This document shows, in pieces, positions 35,401 to 48,700 of a DNA stretch of 64,000 nt. Source of the stretch: Metopolophium dirhodum (lineage: Eukaryota > Arthropoda > Insecta > Hemiptera > Aphididae); NCBI RefSeq assembly GCF_019925205.1, contig NC_083568.1, forward strand, positions 20,272,393 through 20,336,392, written 5' to 3'. The notes below the pieces were generated by a model. The model worked only from the letters and a program-made list of their open reading frames with translations. It was not told where the DNA came from and did no database searches. Both the position numbers and the translations under genes were made by a program. The first letter of the stretch is position 1, and each line of letters opens with the position of its first letter.

Positions 35401-38400
35401 ATTATTATGATTGAGACGCGATGCTTTTTTTAAAAAAAAGAAACGAGTTGCGAGATTTTTTAAAACGCTGATGAAATGTATTAATTGAAATGGAAAAAAA
35501 AATTATGCTATTTATTGGTTGCGTTTAAATAATTAATATAATATATCTCTTATATCTATTCTAGATAAGACTACGAGATGTAGGTGATTAGATTATAACT
35601 ATTGAACGTACAGAATGTCTTAAAACGTAGGGTAGTTTGACGTGTAAGAATGTTCCCTTTAGTTCTATAAGAATTACGTAAATAATAGTCCATTACGCCA
35701 CTTGCTTAAGTCATCTAATGAGTTTATTCATTTTGACTCAATAAATTACTAAATTGAGATTGTAAATTTAGTTAATCATACTTGTTATATCAAATTATTG
35801 TATGTATGTCCATTCAGAATAGTGTTTTGAAAGTAATAGAAACTTACTGTATTTATTGGTGTTATTGTGTTAATTATTAAAAATCAATAAAGTGAAATAC
35901 AGTATATGCTTATTATGAGACGTAAAATCGATAAGTCTATTTATCACGTTTGAAGGTACTGATATACACAGATACCGCAGTGGTCGGCGGCTATAGGTAT
36001 TGTTTTTTTGTAACGTGCCATTTTCACTCCTTTGTTTTTTAAATTTCTTGAATTCACTTATTAGGTATTTAATATTTATTCCATTTTTTATGTTTAGGTT
36101 TGGTTGTTACATTTATCTCGTATATGACATGTATTTTTTGTGAAAAACAAAAAAAAAATGTTTTATTGCGAATTGGTAGTCGGTATTGACATAACATCTG
36201 GTCACTAGACGGGTTGTGACTATAATATTATAATAGTGAAAAGATTACAAAATGTCAGTTTGCTCAACATTTAAAAAAAAAGTTTATGCTGTTGTATGAT
36301 TGATAAATAAAAGTTATAAAACAGAAAAATCTTTTTAAATATATATATAATATTTTGTTATTCATTATTTCTTTAGTATAATACTTACCATTTTTGATTC
36401 AACATCAAGGGGTCGTAATATGTAGAGTGAAAAATGAAAATGTTTGATTATACGCTATAAACATACATTTTTAGCATGCTATAGTAATTTGCTATATTGT
36501 GTGTACACCTAATGTAGTGAAACTATGTTAATCCCTACAAATAATGTAATGTGTTACAACTTACAACTGTAGTGTCGTTGAATTTAATTACTTTGGAAAT
36601 TCTTGTGGATAAACGTTCATATACCATTTACTGAGATTTGTTTTGAAGATTTTTCTAATTTCATCTTTACCCCAGAACGAAATCATGTAAATCCATTACG
36701 ATGAATAAGAACTAGTAGGTACAGTATAATATATTTGTGAATTTTATAGACTTAAAAAATGAGACTATAAAAATAAACGTGATTTATTATGTCAATATAT
36801 AGTCATAAAAGACGGTATAAAACGTGACGATAAAATTATATGGTAGTAACGTATCTTAAAAAATAGTAAACATACTCAAGTTCTACTAGGCGAAAAAAAA
36901 GTTATCCAAATCACCTATATTTAATAGCAGTCCGGTGCAAGCGGAATGCCATCAGTTTTTATTGCATATGTATAATATTATGGATGTTTATTACGTACGT
37001 ACCGAATAACTCAAATGTGTTTAGATTTTCGTTATTTCTGCGAATTAAATAATATTATAATATAATTCGTATTGCGTATATCAGCACTGGTGAAGGGTAG
37101 CGACCGCAAATTTATTATCAGCTCTTGTTTTCATTTGTTACCAATTCAATGATTCCTTAAAATGAATATTTTTAGTATATAAAATAATGTAACGTAGTAA
37201 AATCGAAGAAACTTCAAGTGAAGGCAAAATAATTCTCACAAATATTCATCAGTAAAACCAAGAACATTTCTTTTTTTAGCTGGTGAACTGCGTGTTTTAA
37301 TAGCTTAAAAATAAAACTTTATATAAGATATACATATTTTATGTTAGTTTATTTATTATATATTTATTCATATTGTAAATGAATTATTAATTGAATTGTC
37401 GATATTTACATTTTGTTGAAAAACAAATTGAGGAATCAAAAATGATCAATACCAAATTAATTATTTTGATATTTTATGATTTCTGTAACTAAGCAATCAC
37501 TATTTTAAAGGCTCTAATTATATTTATTTTATTTATTCTTTTATGTAAATTTAACTATCCAAAAAGATATTTTACAGATATTATAACAGGTAATAATACA
37601 TATTTTTAAAATTATTACTATATAAAAAGAAAATGTATAATACACCTAATAATTATAATTATAGTTTAAGAAATATCCATTACAATATTTTTTTGGTTTG
37701 GCTAATGAGTAAATACAAAAATCAAAATTTGATATACTATTACAATAGTTTAAAAGTTGATACTCTGTACTATAAGCAATTAAGTTACTAGAACAATGTC
37801 AAACTAAAATGGGAGAATTATTTCTTAAGTTAAAACTGTTACTTTATAATTAATTTTTAATTTTTTTTTAGGAACTTAGTGCAAATTAATAGCTCAGAAA
37901 TTAATTTATAAATAAAAGCTGTATCGTTAAATAAACGTTTGGAAGTTAATGATTCTAAACCAAATTTGATAGCTATAACATCCAAATTTATTTATGATAC
38001 CCATTGAAGAAAAGTGGGGTTAGTATTTACATAATTTCTATGTCACAGTCTAGGTTCATCTCCAAGAAACAAATTCGCACCAGGCCCGCAAAAAGATAAG
38101 CTGGAATTAATGTATATTATAATATATTATAATATAGTATACTTATACTTAATATACCTATACAATAATCGTTTTATTTTATTTACATAAACACTTAAAA
38201 GTTAAATATAATTGCATAATATAATATTTGTGTATAATCGTATAATCGTTATTAATTATATTGAATTGTTTTGATTAAAATATAATAAACTAAACTAAAA
38301 TGTACAATCAATGCTAATTTTTCCCAATGAGTTGATAATTTTACAGTGACGAGAAAAAATTCATATTTTCATAATATTTCAAATGCCTCAACTGTATATT

Positions 38401-39500
38401 GTAGAACAAATAATTTAAGTGCTAACCGTTATACTTGAAAACTCAATTTTCGTCCTATAAAAACGAAAATTATGTGGAATACAATGGAGCAAATGTAAGG
38501 GACATTTAAAATGTTGAAGTAAGGTCTTTTTACTTAAGATCACTTTGATGGAAAAACCGATTAATATCTTTCCATTAAAAAGAAAATCTTCAATAACAGA
38601 ACTAAAAACCAAATTGTGTTAAATATAAAATTTGAAAAATAAATGTTGTTTCTGGGAATCATTTATTTTGACCCTTTTATGAAAATAAAATATAAATAAA
38701 AACTTCGTGTCATATTAAAAGTATTAAAACCGTGTGTTGCTCTTAAATTAATAATAAAAGTTTTTTTTTCTAAAGGCAATCTTATCTAAATTTAACTTCA
38801 CATTGTCAAATCAGAACTTATACGTGAAATAAATAGATATCTGTACGAAAAATAATTTATTATCCGTGCGTGCATTAAAATATTATTTTACCATCTTCGT
38901 GTTAGTTGTTAATACACGCTTTTCATATTATGAATGATCAAAGTATGAAATTAATAAAAAAAAAATTACTTAAATGGATTTGGAAATGGTCTTAAACATG
39001 ACCATAATAATTATGTAATAGAAATTAGACGTGGGAAAAAGGGCGAGGTCGGTGGATGTAATTTTATTACGGCTTGATTGCTATTCAGTATTAGCCCTTA
39101 TATACACGTACCCGATCTACATAGACCTTAATCCTTATTACTGTTACTATTATCTTGATCACAATTACGTAGTTCTCGAATGGGACGTGTAAATTAAATT
39201 TGCTTTAGATTGAAATGCGTTGCGGTATAAAATACAAATATTACAATGCTTATTACCAGGAAAACGCATTTGCTCGACGTATTTGAGGAAAGCTCATACC
39301 TCGAGGCGTATTAATATAGTACGTTTTAATAAATGGCGACCGAATATTATTATTATCATTATTTATAGGTAGGCACGCATTGCTTTACATTAACACGTAA
39401 TATTATATTATAATGTAACGCGTAAGTACCAATAATGTAGCACCTGTTTATATTTATATCCATAATGTTAATCAATGGTCGGAATATAAAATAATATATT
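35401..39500. other. Long AT-rich non-coding stretch
   Basis: No gene or RNA was recognised. A single hAT-like terminus, CAGTGGTCGGCGGCTA at about 35979-35994, has no partner that I can find within a few hundred bp. Confidence 0.45.
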
Positions 39501-40558
39501 ATGCACAGTAGTAATGTAAATGAACAGATTAATAATGTCCACCAATCTATCCGACTCAAATACCGCCGCCGCGGCCGATACCATAGAGTATATTATGATT
39601 TCGGCCAACACGACACGAGTGCGCAGTGTCTCGACGTTTTCGGTGCTCAATAATGTAACGTTGGTTAAACATCAGGTGCAGTTAGGTACTTATTTTGTAA
39701 GTCAGCATAATTGCAGAACGGCAGCTGCAGTACCTACTATATATACGTATAATAGATGGCACGCTCGTCTTGTGGACGTACATATATTGGATATATATTA
39801 TACATTATAATATAATATTGAGTTGAAGTTATTTACATATAATTATTATTCAAATATAACTTCAACTCGTATATAATCTTTGTTACAACTGAAACAACTA
39901 TTACTATTATTATAATAGTGCACCTACGATAGTGGTTCGGAATACATTAAATACCTATTGGCAATTGTTAAGTTTTGAGTGCGCGTTTCAGCAAAAGTTG
40001 TTGAAACGGAAAAACCACCAATGAGGCCACACACAAGTTTGAAAGTGGCCTGTATATACACTTGGCATAATCAATTGGCATTAAAATCGTCGTTCGATAT
40101 TAAGTTAAGACATAAATTATATCCTGGCAGTATGTGATGCACTGATGTTGCAGACATCAGCTGATGTGTGGCACTCGTCTAGATTTTCACACTTTTGCTA
40201 ATGGATCGTGCATATACTGATATATATATATTGAATGATTTTAATAGAAAAATAATAATCATCTTCTTGCTTGAGTTTCTTCATTTATTCCACACTCACC
40301 TTTATTATAGTTATATAATTGTCCTTACGTTTATCGAAATACATCTATCAAACTGTTTTTTTGTTTTCGAAAGACTTAGGTATATGAAAATTACTAAAAT
40401 ATCTGCCTGTAGAGTCTACTCTAATCCATTTTATCATTGAGTTTTTTATAAAATACAATACGATTACAATATACTGAATAATAATAACTTAATAAATAAA
40501 TAAATAAAATAAATTATAATAAAAATATAAAATACAAAAAATTAGTATAATAGAAAAT
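39501..40558. other. Non-coding stretch with an unsupported ATG frame
   Basis: An ATG-started frame of 96 codons at 39520-39810 is CpG-richer in its first half (MNRLIMSTNLSDSNTAAAAD). It has no known domain, signal peptide or clear splice sites. A 14-bp palindrome ACATCAGCTGATGT is at 40154-40167. Confidence 0.35.
39820..39868. repeat. Short inverted repeat
   Basis: GAGTTGAAGTTAT (39820-39832) and its exact inverted copy ATAACTTCAACTC (39856-39868) are separated by 23 bp. Weaker complementarity extends outward through TATAATA. It may be a small MITE remnant. Confidence 0.75.
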
Positions 40559-41239
40559 TTAGTGTGAATTTTGATTTTGGACACTGTTGCATAAAATTTC
40601 CCACTGGGGTACAATTTTAGATAAACTAATGCGCATGTCATGTGTGACATCTAATCTGTTTCTTTGTTTTGTTTTAATATTGGCCATGGTAGAAAATCCT
40701 TTTTCGCACAAATAAGTGGTAGGAAAAAGTAATAGTTTTTTTATTGCATTAATTGAAAGTTCTGGATATTCATTATTTACTGCACACCAAAAATCTACAA
40801 GAGTTTCATTTTTAAATTTATGTTCATAAGTTTTATCACAAGAATGATCGATAATCTGAGTTTCAAGAAGTGTATTGAAGTTCAACTCTTCAATAGAAAC
40901 AGTAAAAGGATTTTCAATCCATTGAAAATCGTCACGAATATCTTTTGGAAAATAACTATTCAATGCAATTGATATTTGATTTAAATGCAATGAAATAATT
41001 GTTTTGATATCATTAACATTCACTGAGTCGTCTTCTTCTAGAAACTCGCTAAGTACAAAAAACATATCAATATTTCCTATTTCTACTTTTTTTTTGTAAA
41101 TAATAATTTTTTTTTTGAACGAAGCAATTTTTTGATTGATCAAAAATGTCAAAATTTTTACCTTGCATCGAAAATTTATATAATTAAGTATAGTAAAAAT
41201 ATCTACTAAATATGCCAACTCTATCAGCCATTTATACTG
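40559..41239 (-). pseudogene. hAT transposase, C-terminal remnant (ZBED5/SCAND3-like)
   Basis: A minus-strand open frame of about 226 codons ends at 40559. It carries the family's C-terminal block: LAYLVDIF at its start, FKKKIIIYKKKVEIGN near residues 34-49, then the hAT dimerisation region DFWCAVNNEYPELSINAIKK and LLLFPTTYLCEKGFS (residues about 142-176 counted from 41218), then KTKQRNRL. I recognise this as the type found in ZBED5/FAM200/SCAND3-like proteins derived from hAT transposases. Full-length relatives are roughly 600 residues. Here the BED zinc finger and most of the RNase H-like catalytic part are missing, there is no ATG at the start, and a TGA closes the frame upstream at 41240-41242. 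It is best read as an internally deleted copy, because the 5' terminus of the element lies only about 110 bp upstream. Confidence 0.85.
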
Positions 41240-41353
41240 TCACAAAAATAGTTTTACGACTAAAATAACTGTAAACGTAACTGCTAGTCGCTACCCATCA
41301 GAAAAATTTCACGACTCAATGATGGGTCGCGACCCATGGTTTGGGAAACGCTG
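41240..41353 (-). mobile_element. 5' terminus of the hAT element carrying the remnant transposase
   Basis: On the minus strand the element begins CAGCGTTTCCCAAACCATGG, followed by GGTCGCGACCC, a palindrome seen in related hAT ends. The coding remnant starts about 110 bp inside, which means an internal deletion removed most of the gene. No matching right-hand inverted terminus was found left of 40559, so the 3' end is lost or strongly decayed and no target duplication can be assigned. Confidence 0.7.
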
Positions 41354-43689
41354 CTGTAGACTGTAGGCATAGTGTTTACCCGATAACTTTTACATGCAGA
41401 GAAATCAATAATATTATGATTTTAAATATTATTATTTTATTACAGAAATAAAATGTATATTATACAGTATACAACGACATTTCTTCGCTCGAAATCTAAA
41501 ATAATAATAATCAACTTAACGTCAGGTAATCCCAAAACAAATATTTTTAAAAACACTATTTATTAAAGGTTCACAAATTATTGCAGAGTTTATAAAAGAA
41601 CTAAATGCATTAAAAAAATTCATATTTTATGGTAGCACTTACCGATAAAATATAGTTTTTATGCTACGATAAAATTCATAGTAATTATTAACATAAATAA
41701 TTTCGTCGGCTGGACAAAGACGTGAATAAAACCCGGGTTCAGATCCACCCTTTGGCCATGTTAGATTATCCATTGAAAGTGTGCTAATTAGTGGATCATT
41801 ATTTATAAATTATTAGTCAGACGACTGAAGATGGAAGTAAAATGGATTTATTTTTCCTTTAAAATATTATTACAGAATGGATTTATCATAAAAAGGTGGG
41901 AGGTCAACTGTTAAACATTTTTAATTTTTGTTGGACTTCGTTAAGGCCTGTTGCTAAATAATTGTCGTAAATCATTACATATTTGTCTCTCTTAGATGTT
42001 GGTTGTAAATACTCGTTTTTTAGTAGCTGAACGAAATTTTATTAAACACGTAGGTATAAAATATAATATATTTTATTACCTATTATTTATTATTTATATG
42101 TTTAACGTGAAATATGTTATACTAAAATATTATTCTTATTTTACTATTATGTGAGAATTCGTTTTGTACTTAATGACTATTTCTTTGACGTTAATTGTTT
42201 GTACATAAAAACAAAATTTTAAAGGATAAAATTGTATTAAAAAAAAATACACATTTGGAGTTTATGGGATTCACGTATTTTACATCAGTTAATAATTTAC
42301 TCATAACTAATTGCTCGGGTTCAAAAAACAGATATAATTTCCGAACTTATAAACAACGTTTAATATTAAAAGCTTTTGGATACAACTGACAAAAAAAAAC
42401 CTATTTAGTATGTTTAATAGAAGTAGGTACCTAATATTATATATTTTATATTATTAATTGGGTTGAAAATGTAGTTTCCTGTGTCATTTTTTCAAGGTAA
42501 ATTATTTTTATGGTAATATTAATTGCATTCCAATTATTTTTTCGTGTAGGTATTAAAATAATAATCAATACAATTAGTCATATAAAACACACTACAAGCA
42601 ATAATTTGTATGCTAAAATTATTATAATTGAGTATAACCTATGATTAACTATTATTGGTTTTTACATCGATTAATCCATAATATATTATATTGAACATAA
42701 CTAAAATATACGATAGTTAATACGGGATCATAGAAACGATTTATTCTATAGTTTTAATTGGGTATTGTATTTTCAGGCCTAAATCGGCACGACAAATACA
42801 ATGTAATAAATTCCCATAATATACACGGTCAGGTATTAAAATGTTGAAATAGAAATTCGTTGACTAATCAAATAGGTCGCTCTTGCGCGTGTGGAATCGT
42901 AAGATAAATGTAGCGAAATGATCGAATTCGAGTTCTCGGCTAGGATTTATATGTGCACGTAGATGATAAATCCGCAGAGTGACAAATAAAATCTGGAAAG
43001 AAAATCTTATGAATTAATGTCGTTTCGCGTATACCGGTCGGAATAGAATATTCGACGGTTACCGTCACGCGTAATATTTACCGAAGCACAGATAATAAGT
43101 GTATGATTTATGTTTCCTGTTGCGACGTGTAGACGCGAAGACGTCGCACATTGCGCATATAATAATAATATGTATTAGGCACATACACGCCGTTTTTTGC
43201 GGTTCAATTCGTGATGTCGGTGGCATAGGGGGATAAGGAACGTGTGTCGTTTTATATATTTCGGGAATACGTTTTAACAAAATTGATTTATCGAGCGATA
43301 TGTGTGACGCGGTTGTCGTCGGTTTACAAACAACATCTGTTACTACAACAGCGGTGAGGTATATCTATATATATAATAGTACACAGATAGGTTAGGTACC
43401 TTCTACCTACCGTTTTATATGGGCCCGTGTACAGTATTTATCTGTTGTACCCACGGTACACGAAACGGAAATATAATGCGATGTAATAATTAATAAATGT
43501 CAGGTGATACGGTATACGACATGATTAAAATATTATAAAGCCCACCTACTAATATATATTACGTATGGATTGTATAGATATGATACACGTTACGTGTATA
43601 ATATTATATATACTGTATGCTGCATGGAATTTAGACCACGGTCTGCCTGCAGTGCTCACACATCTGGTCGAGATAGATATTATACTTAA
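41354..43689. other. AT-rich stretch, CpG rising toward the right
   Basis: No element or gene was recognised. CpG increases at about 42880-43330. A B-box-like GGTTCAGATCC lies at about 41738 but without a matching A box. Confidence 0.4.
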
Positions 43690-43690
43690 G

Positions 43691-43734
<44 letters not shown>
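43690..43734. repeat. Compound (CT)n-(AT)n microsatellite
   Basis: CTCTCTCTCT is followed by an AT run of about 34 bp. Confidence 0.95.
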
Positions 43735-43737
<3 letters not shown>

Positions 43738-45760
43738 GGTATAAACATGCGTGTTTTATACTCGCCGCATAGGTATATAATATACCATATTATCATCATA
43801 CGCCCGACGTACGTACGTTCGTTTATAATAAGTCTAAGATGACCGTTAAATATTATTATGACATCGTACAGCCCGAGTTTGATTGGATTCCGGATCGTTA
43901 AGAAGAAGAAATAGGACCTCGAAGTCAGCATATAAAATATAATATAATATAGGGTAGGCATAGTATTATGGTATACGCGTAATATTATTATATTATAAAC
44001 CTAAGCGTCGAGTCACGATATTACCTTATAATATGTAATATGTATAGTATACAGTACGAAATCCATGGTGAAAAAATAAATAAGAACGAACAAACGATGA
44101 TGATAATAAAAATAAAAATAATAATAAAACTCACGATACGAAGGTGAGGGTGGTGGAGACTAGAGAGCGTGTGTGCCGGAAGTGCGAGTCCGTTAAATTT
44201 GATTATCAGGCCATTTCGAGCCTGCAGATTCGGATTACCGCCTACACTATCAGTCCACTTTTTTCACCGTCCCTCCAGCAAAGCGTGTACCCTATCCCGT
44301 GCCTGACAAGTCGTCGGAGTCTCCCCACTCGGACCAGATCCTCCAACAACCCATATTATATTCTTCCACCCCGGATGATCACGACGACTTCGGTGGCTGC
44401 GATGCCGGTAGTCGACGTCGACAACAATGCAAGATCGGAAGTCGCCGGCAAGATCAGTGACACGAATATGTAAATGTCGACGGAGGCGAACCCGGAACCT
44501 TGCCAAAATGTTTCCCGGCACCTGTGCGTAGAACGCGTTTAACTACACATAATATCATAATATAATATACAACAATATAAAAGTATACATATAAATGTCT
44601 ACGTGAGTAAAGAATTTTTCATTTCCTCGAGTTCACCTCTTCCGTAGGTATTCTATTACGAATAAGACAGCAGTTCGTCGCCACTTGGCAAAATACCATT
44701 TTATGCGCAATAACATTACAAGCATACAAATGTACAACGATAATATTATTATAATGGAAATATATTTTATTATACATCATTTCACATATTATACAATACC
44801 AGCAGTTGTATTATATTATATAGATATAACAACACCAATGACTAACGATACTGTAACTAATATTATGTTTATCAAATCGTTGTCATGCCTAATTTAGTAA
44901 TAGTCGATTGGTTTATTTTTATAGTTTTTCGGTCACAGTAATCGTAAGTAGATATTTGCATCGTTACCGTGGTAAATGCGGTACGCACCTACATGACGGC
45001 GACATTGATTTCACGAAGAATCCGACGACCACAACTATAAGCTAATATATTCGAAACACAAAATATTAACCAATGATTAATGTTTCAAGTTGAGTTTTCT
45101 CAATGGATTGAGATTATGATTTTTGTTTAGTTAACTACCTGTGATATCTGTAAATAGAAATTACACTTTCATTAATAAAACCAATTGGCATCAATATTCA
45201 TAAGACGTGCATTAAAATAAATATAATATGTGTAATACACATTGTGTATACCTACATAATACATATCATATTTAAATAATGAGGTTGACACTACGACATT
45301 CTATTAGATATTATTTGAATGATTAGAGATTGATAAAATTCATTTCAAAAAAAAAAAAATGAGAGAGTACGAGTGTCCATATGCACTGGCGTTATTTATG
45401 TGGTTGATAACAACAATTAAAAGAGCAAAGTCGATTTTTCTGATATTACTTGACGTTACAACTTAAGATGCATAACATACAGTATATATATATATATATA
45501 TATAATATTAAATTATTTCACAGATGACTTCTGATCGTCAGTCGCGGTGGCGGCGACGATGGCAACGGTCGTGTTTTAACGATCGCTAAAAGACGTTTTC
45601 CCAGGACCCTCACACGTTCCACTCCCGTCCTACGGGAAAACGGTCCGCGAGTATCGTTTTCATACGTATAAACACAATTCGTTTTAACGCCTATTCAATA
45701 TATAACGTCGCGCCGGTACCCTTTTTATCGTTTTCCTTTACAATCGAAACGCGCGTGTAC
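43735..45760. promoter_or_regulatory. CpG-rich patches, possible exons or regulatory DNA
   Basis: Two CpG-rich patches, 44140-44540 and 45520-45760, interrupt AT-rich sequence. In the first, a pyrimidine tract and acceptor (CACCGTCCCTCCAG, ending at 44278) precede an open frame of 64 codons to a TAA at 44471-44473. This could be a terminal exon, but no AATAAA follows closely and no domain is seen. The second has ATTTCACAG followed by ATGACTTC and a 21-codon frame. An AT microsatellite is at 45483-45503. Neither patch can be called a gene. Confidence 0.25.
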
Positions 45761-48700
45761 CGCATAAATGTTGTGTTTGATATGTGAATGGCTGTTCTTT
45801 TTTTTTCGATTTTGATTCTAATTGATGCCTTTTAGTTTTATCCCTTTCCAAAGAGATGTTTTTTGTTCTGTAAAACGGATTAAATTCGCTATAATATCAT
45901 TATGAAACCAGACAAACTCCAAACGATTAATGCGTTTCATGTCGTTATTTTATAAGTTCACTAAGCGAATTAATAATAGGATAAACGAAAATAAACGAAT
46001 CCGTGTAATTTGACTAAAATTAGCTTAGATGCTTATTTTGATAAACGGTTTTGGTTACTCTTAAAATAGTATGGAATAAAATTATTAATTATTTACAAGA
46101 CAAAAAAAAAAAAAGCACGCGATGTTATAAAAGATTGTTCCATCCGTTATTAAAATTATGTAGATTAATATACGTACACGTCGAGGGTTTAAAGAGATTA
46201 TTATGTCTAATATTTTGCGGTTAATCATAAATAATATTTATCTGTCCCCGGTGATAATTATTATGGTGCTAAATCATTAGCAACATTATAATAATATAAC
46301 CACAAAACTCTTGTTAGAATAATAATTATAGTTTTAGAAAATGATACTGAGGCGTTTTAAAAATAAAATCGTATTTACTCCCGAAACAGAGATACGCCGC
46401 TATCAGTTTTACTTCTTCTTCTTATCGTGTTAGGTTAGTTTAAACTAACATTTATAGTTTTAAACGGATCAATAAAGGCCGAAGTGTCGGTGAAGTTTGT
46501 TTTTGGACATTGTACGCGTTAAGGTTTGACTGTGCTAAACAAATATAGTATGTATATTGTATATATTCGCATATTATTATGGTGAATGGACAATAATTAT
46601 TAGTGGTAGCATTAAAAAGTCTATACAGTTAATGTATAACATATTATCTTCGCACGAACATTCTTTATTATTATTTATTATATTATTATATTGATTAGCG
46701 ATTAGTGATTATTGTAATTGATATTATTTTGAACTCATTACACGATGACTGCAACTTAATAGATATTATAAATACTTAGGTAATACCATAGGTATAATCG
46801 ACGATTTAAGGATGCTTTATTTGTTTTAACAAAATATAATATTGTAATTTCAGGGAAAAGGAATATTCTGCATTCACGTACGGTTGTTAAAATTAATTGG
46901 TACTGACCTCGCTATAAAATGCACTTAACTCGAACTCGGTGATTTCGCTTATTAATTTTGTAAAATATTCTGAGAAATGAATCATTTAAATTTTTTTAGC
47001 TCTTTTGTCGTCATATTCATCGATTATCGAATGGCACAGTTTTAGGAATATTTTAATTATAAATTATAACTTGCTGCTTTTAATTTGAAGATGCGTCATG
47101 AAAAATACTTGAGTTAATAGAAATTATTTATCACTGTGCACAATCGGTATTAATTAAAACAGAAAATATTTTAAATTTAACTCTACAGTCAGAGAAGAAC
47201 ATATATTTAACAACAAAATTAAGTAGGTAGGTACCTACAATGTATTATAATCTTTAACTATACTATTGTATTGTTTAAATTTTATGGAAAATAAATTACT
47301 TTAATTTTAAAGGTTTTTTTAAAAAAAAAAGTGTTCAAGCTATATTATTTTAGTAAATTACATTACTTAATTAATTCTAAAATATAATATGATGAGTGAC
47401 GGTATTCTGTATCTAATATTTTGATATGCCCGAAGAGCGTATCAATTATTTTGCGTCTCAAAAACATAATATTGTTCAAACAACTTTTTTTTTATATACA
47501 TTTTTCACAAGCTTTTATTCCCCGAGGATGAAAAATGTTAATTAACGATTAGGGAAAATCCGTTGTGCCTGTTAATTATTATTGCCCCCTCAGTCCACAC
47601 TATGTATATTCATAAAGAAAATAATATAAAACTGAAAGATAGCAAAACACTAACACGCTATATATACACACCTATACCTATATAAAAGGGGTTTATTTTT
47701 TTTAATGCAATTTCACAACAATAATTAGTCTGGCTATAGCACGGTTTTATCGGCTTTCAGAACCACACTTTCGCGCAGAAAGCTTATTATAATATAATAA
47801 TTTAGTTTTATTCATTGGGTGTTATAGTATACATATATCATATTATGTTAAGTAATATAGAACATGGTAAGCTGGTACGATGTGATTTTTTTTATATCAT
47901 TTTCGCATCTAGTCGTTGCAGATATTAAGCAGGTAGACATTATTTTCTCAAACTAATGGGTAGAGGTATAATAAATGCAATAAATAAAAAAAAAATACTT
48001 GATAACAATGTCATAATTGGAAATAATATAAAATAGAAACAAATTATTTTTTCCTTTAAAAAAATACAAGTTTAATCGAACGTATACCTACAATGTATGC
48101 TATTTTTTATTCAGATAGGTTCATGTATTACATTTCAGCTGGAATTTGACGCATATTTCCATATTTTATTAGTACTATTCTACCAAACAAGCTGTGTTCA
48201 TTTTTTTTTAGTCCCAATTCCAGGATAAATGCTTGAAATAATAAAATATCTTTCATGTATTTTATCACTATAATACAATGTATGTATATTGTATATATTA
48301 TATTATAGTTATGTTTCGTGTTCAACGTGTCCAGAAAACTATTTCGAAAAGTATTCAATATATATACAATATACATCGGGATACTGAAATGCCAATGATA
48401 ATACAGCCATTGTTTCCAAGTTAATAGTTACCTACCTATAGGGTTTGGATTAAACTAAACCAAGCCCGATAAAGTTTAAATAATGTGAATCTAAATTGTT
48501 AAGATAATTATAACTTATACATTTACCTAAATTTAGAGCTCTCGCTTTGATAGTAAATATTAATAATAATTCCTTAACTTATTGCGTGTTGCGACGTATT
48601 ATAATTCGCGTTCTATACCGTGGTTTTTGCAGGGGATACCAATGACACACTAAAACGTTTATATTTTATGTAGGTAACCAAGTTGTATCTTTTACAAATT

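Noticed and set aside
39520..39810. Plus-strand ATG frame of 96 codons
   Set aside because: No family resemblance, no signal peptide and no convincing splice sites; the second half is AT-driven.
41700..41790. Possible tRNA-derived SINE (B-box-like GGTTCAGATCC)
   Set aside because: No matching A box at the expected distance, no poly(A) or T-run tail and no flanking duplication.
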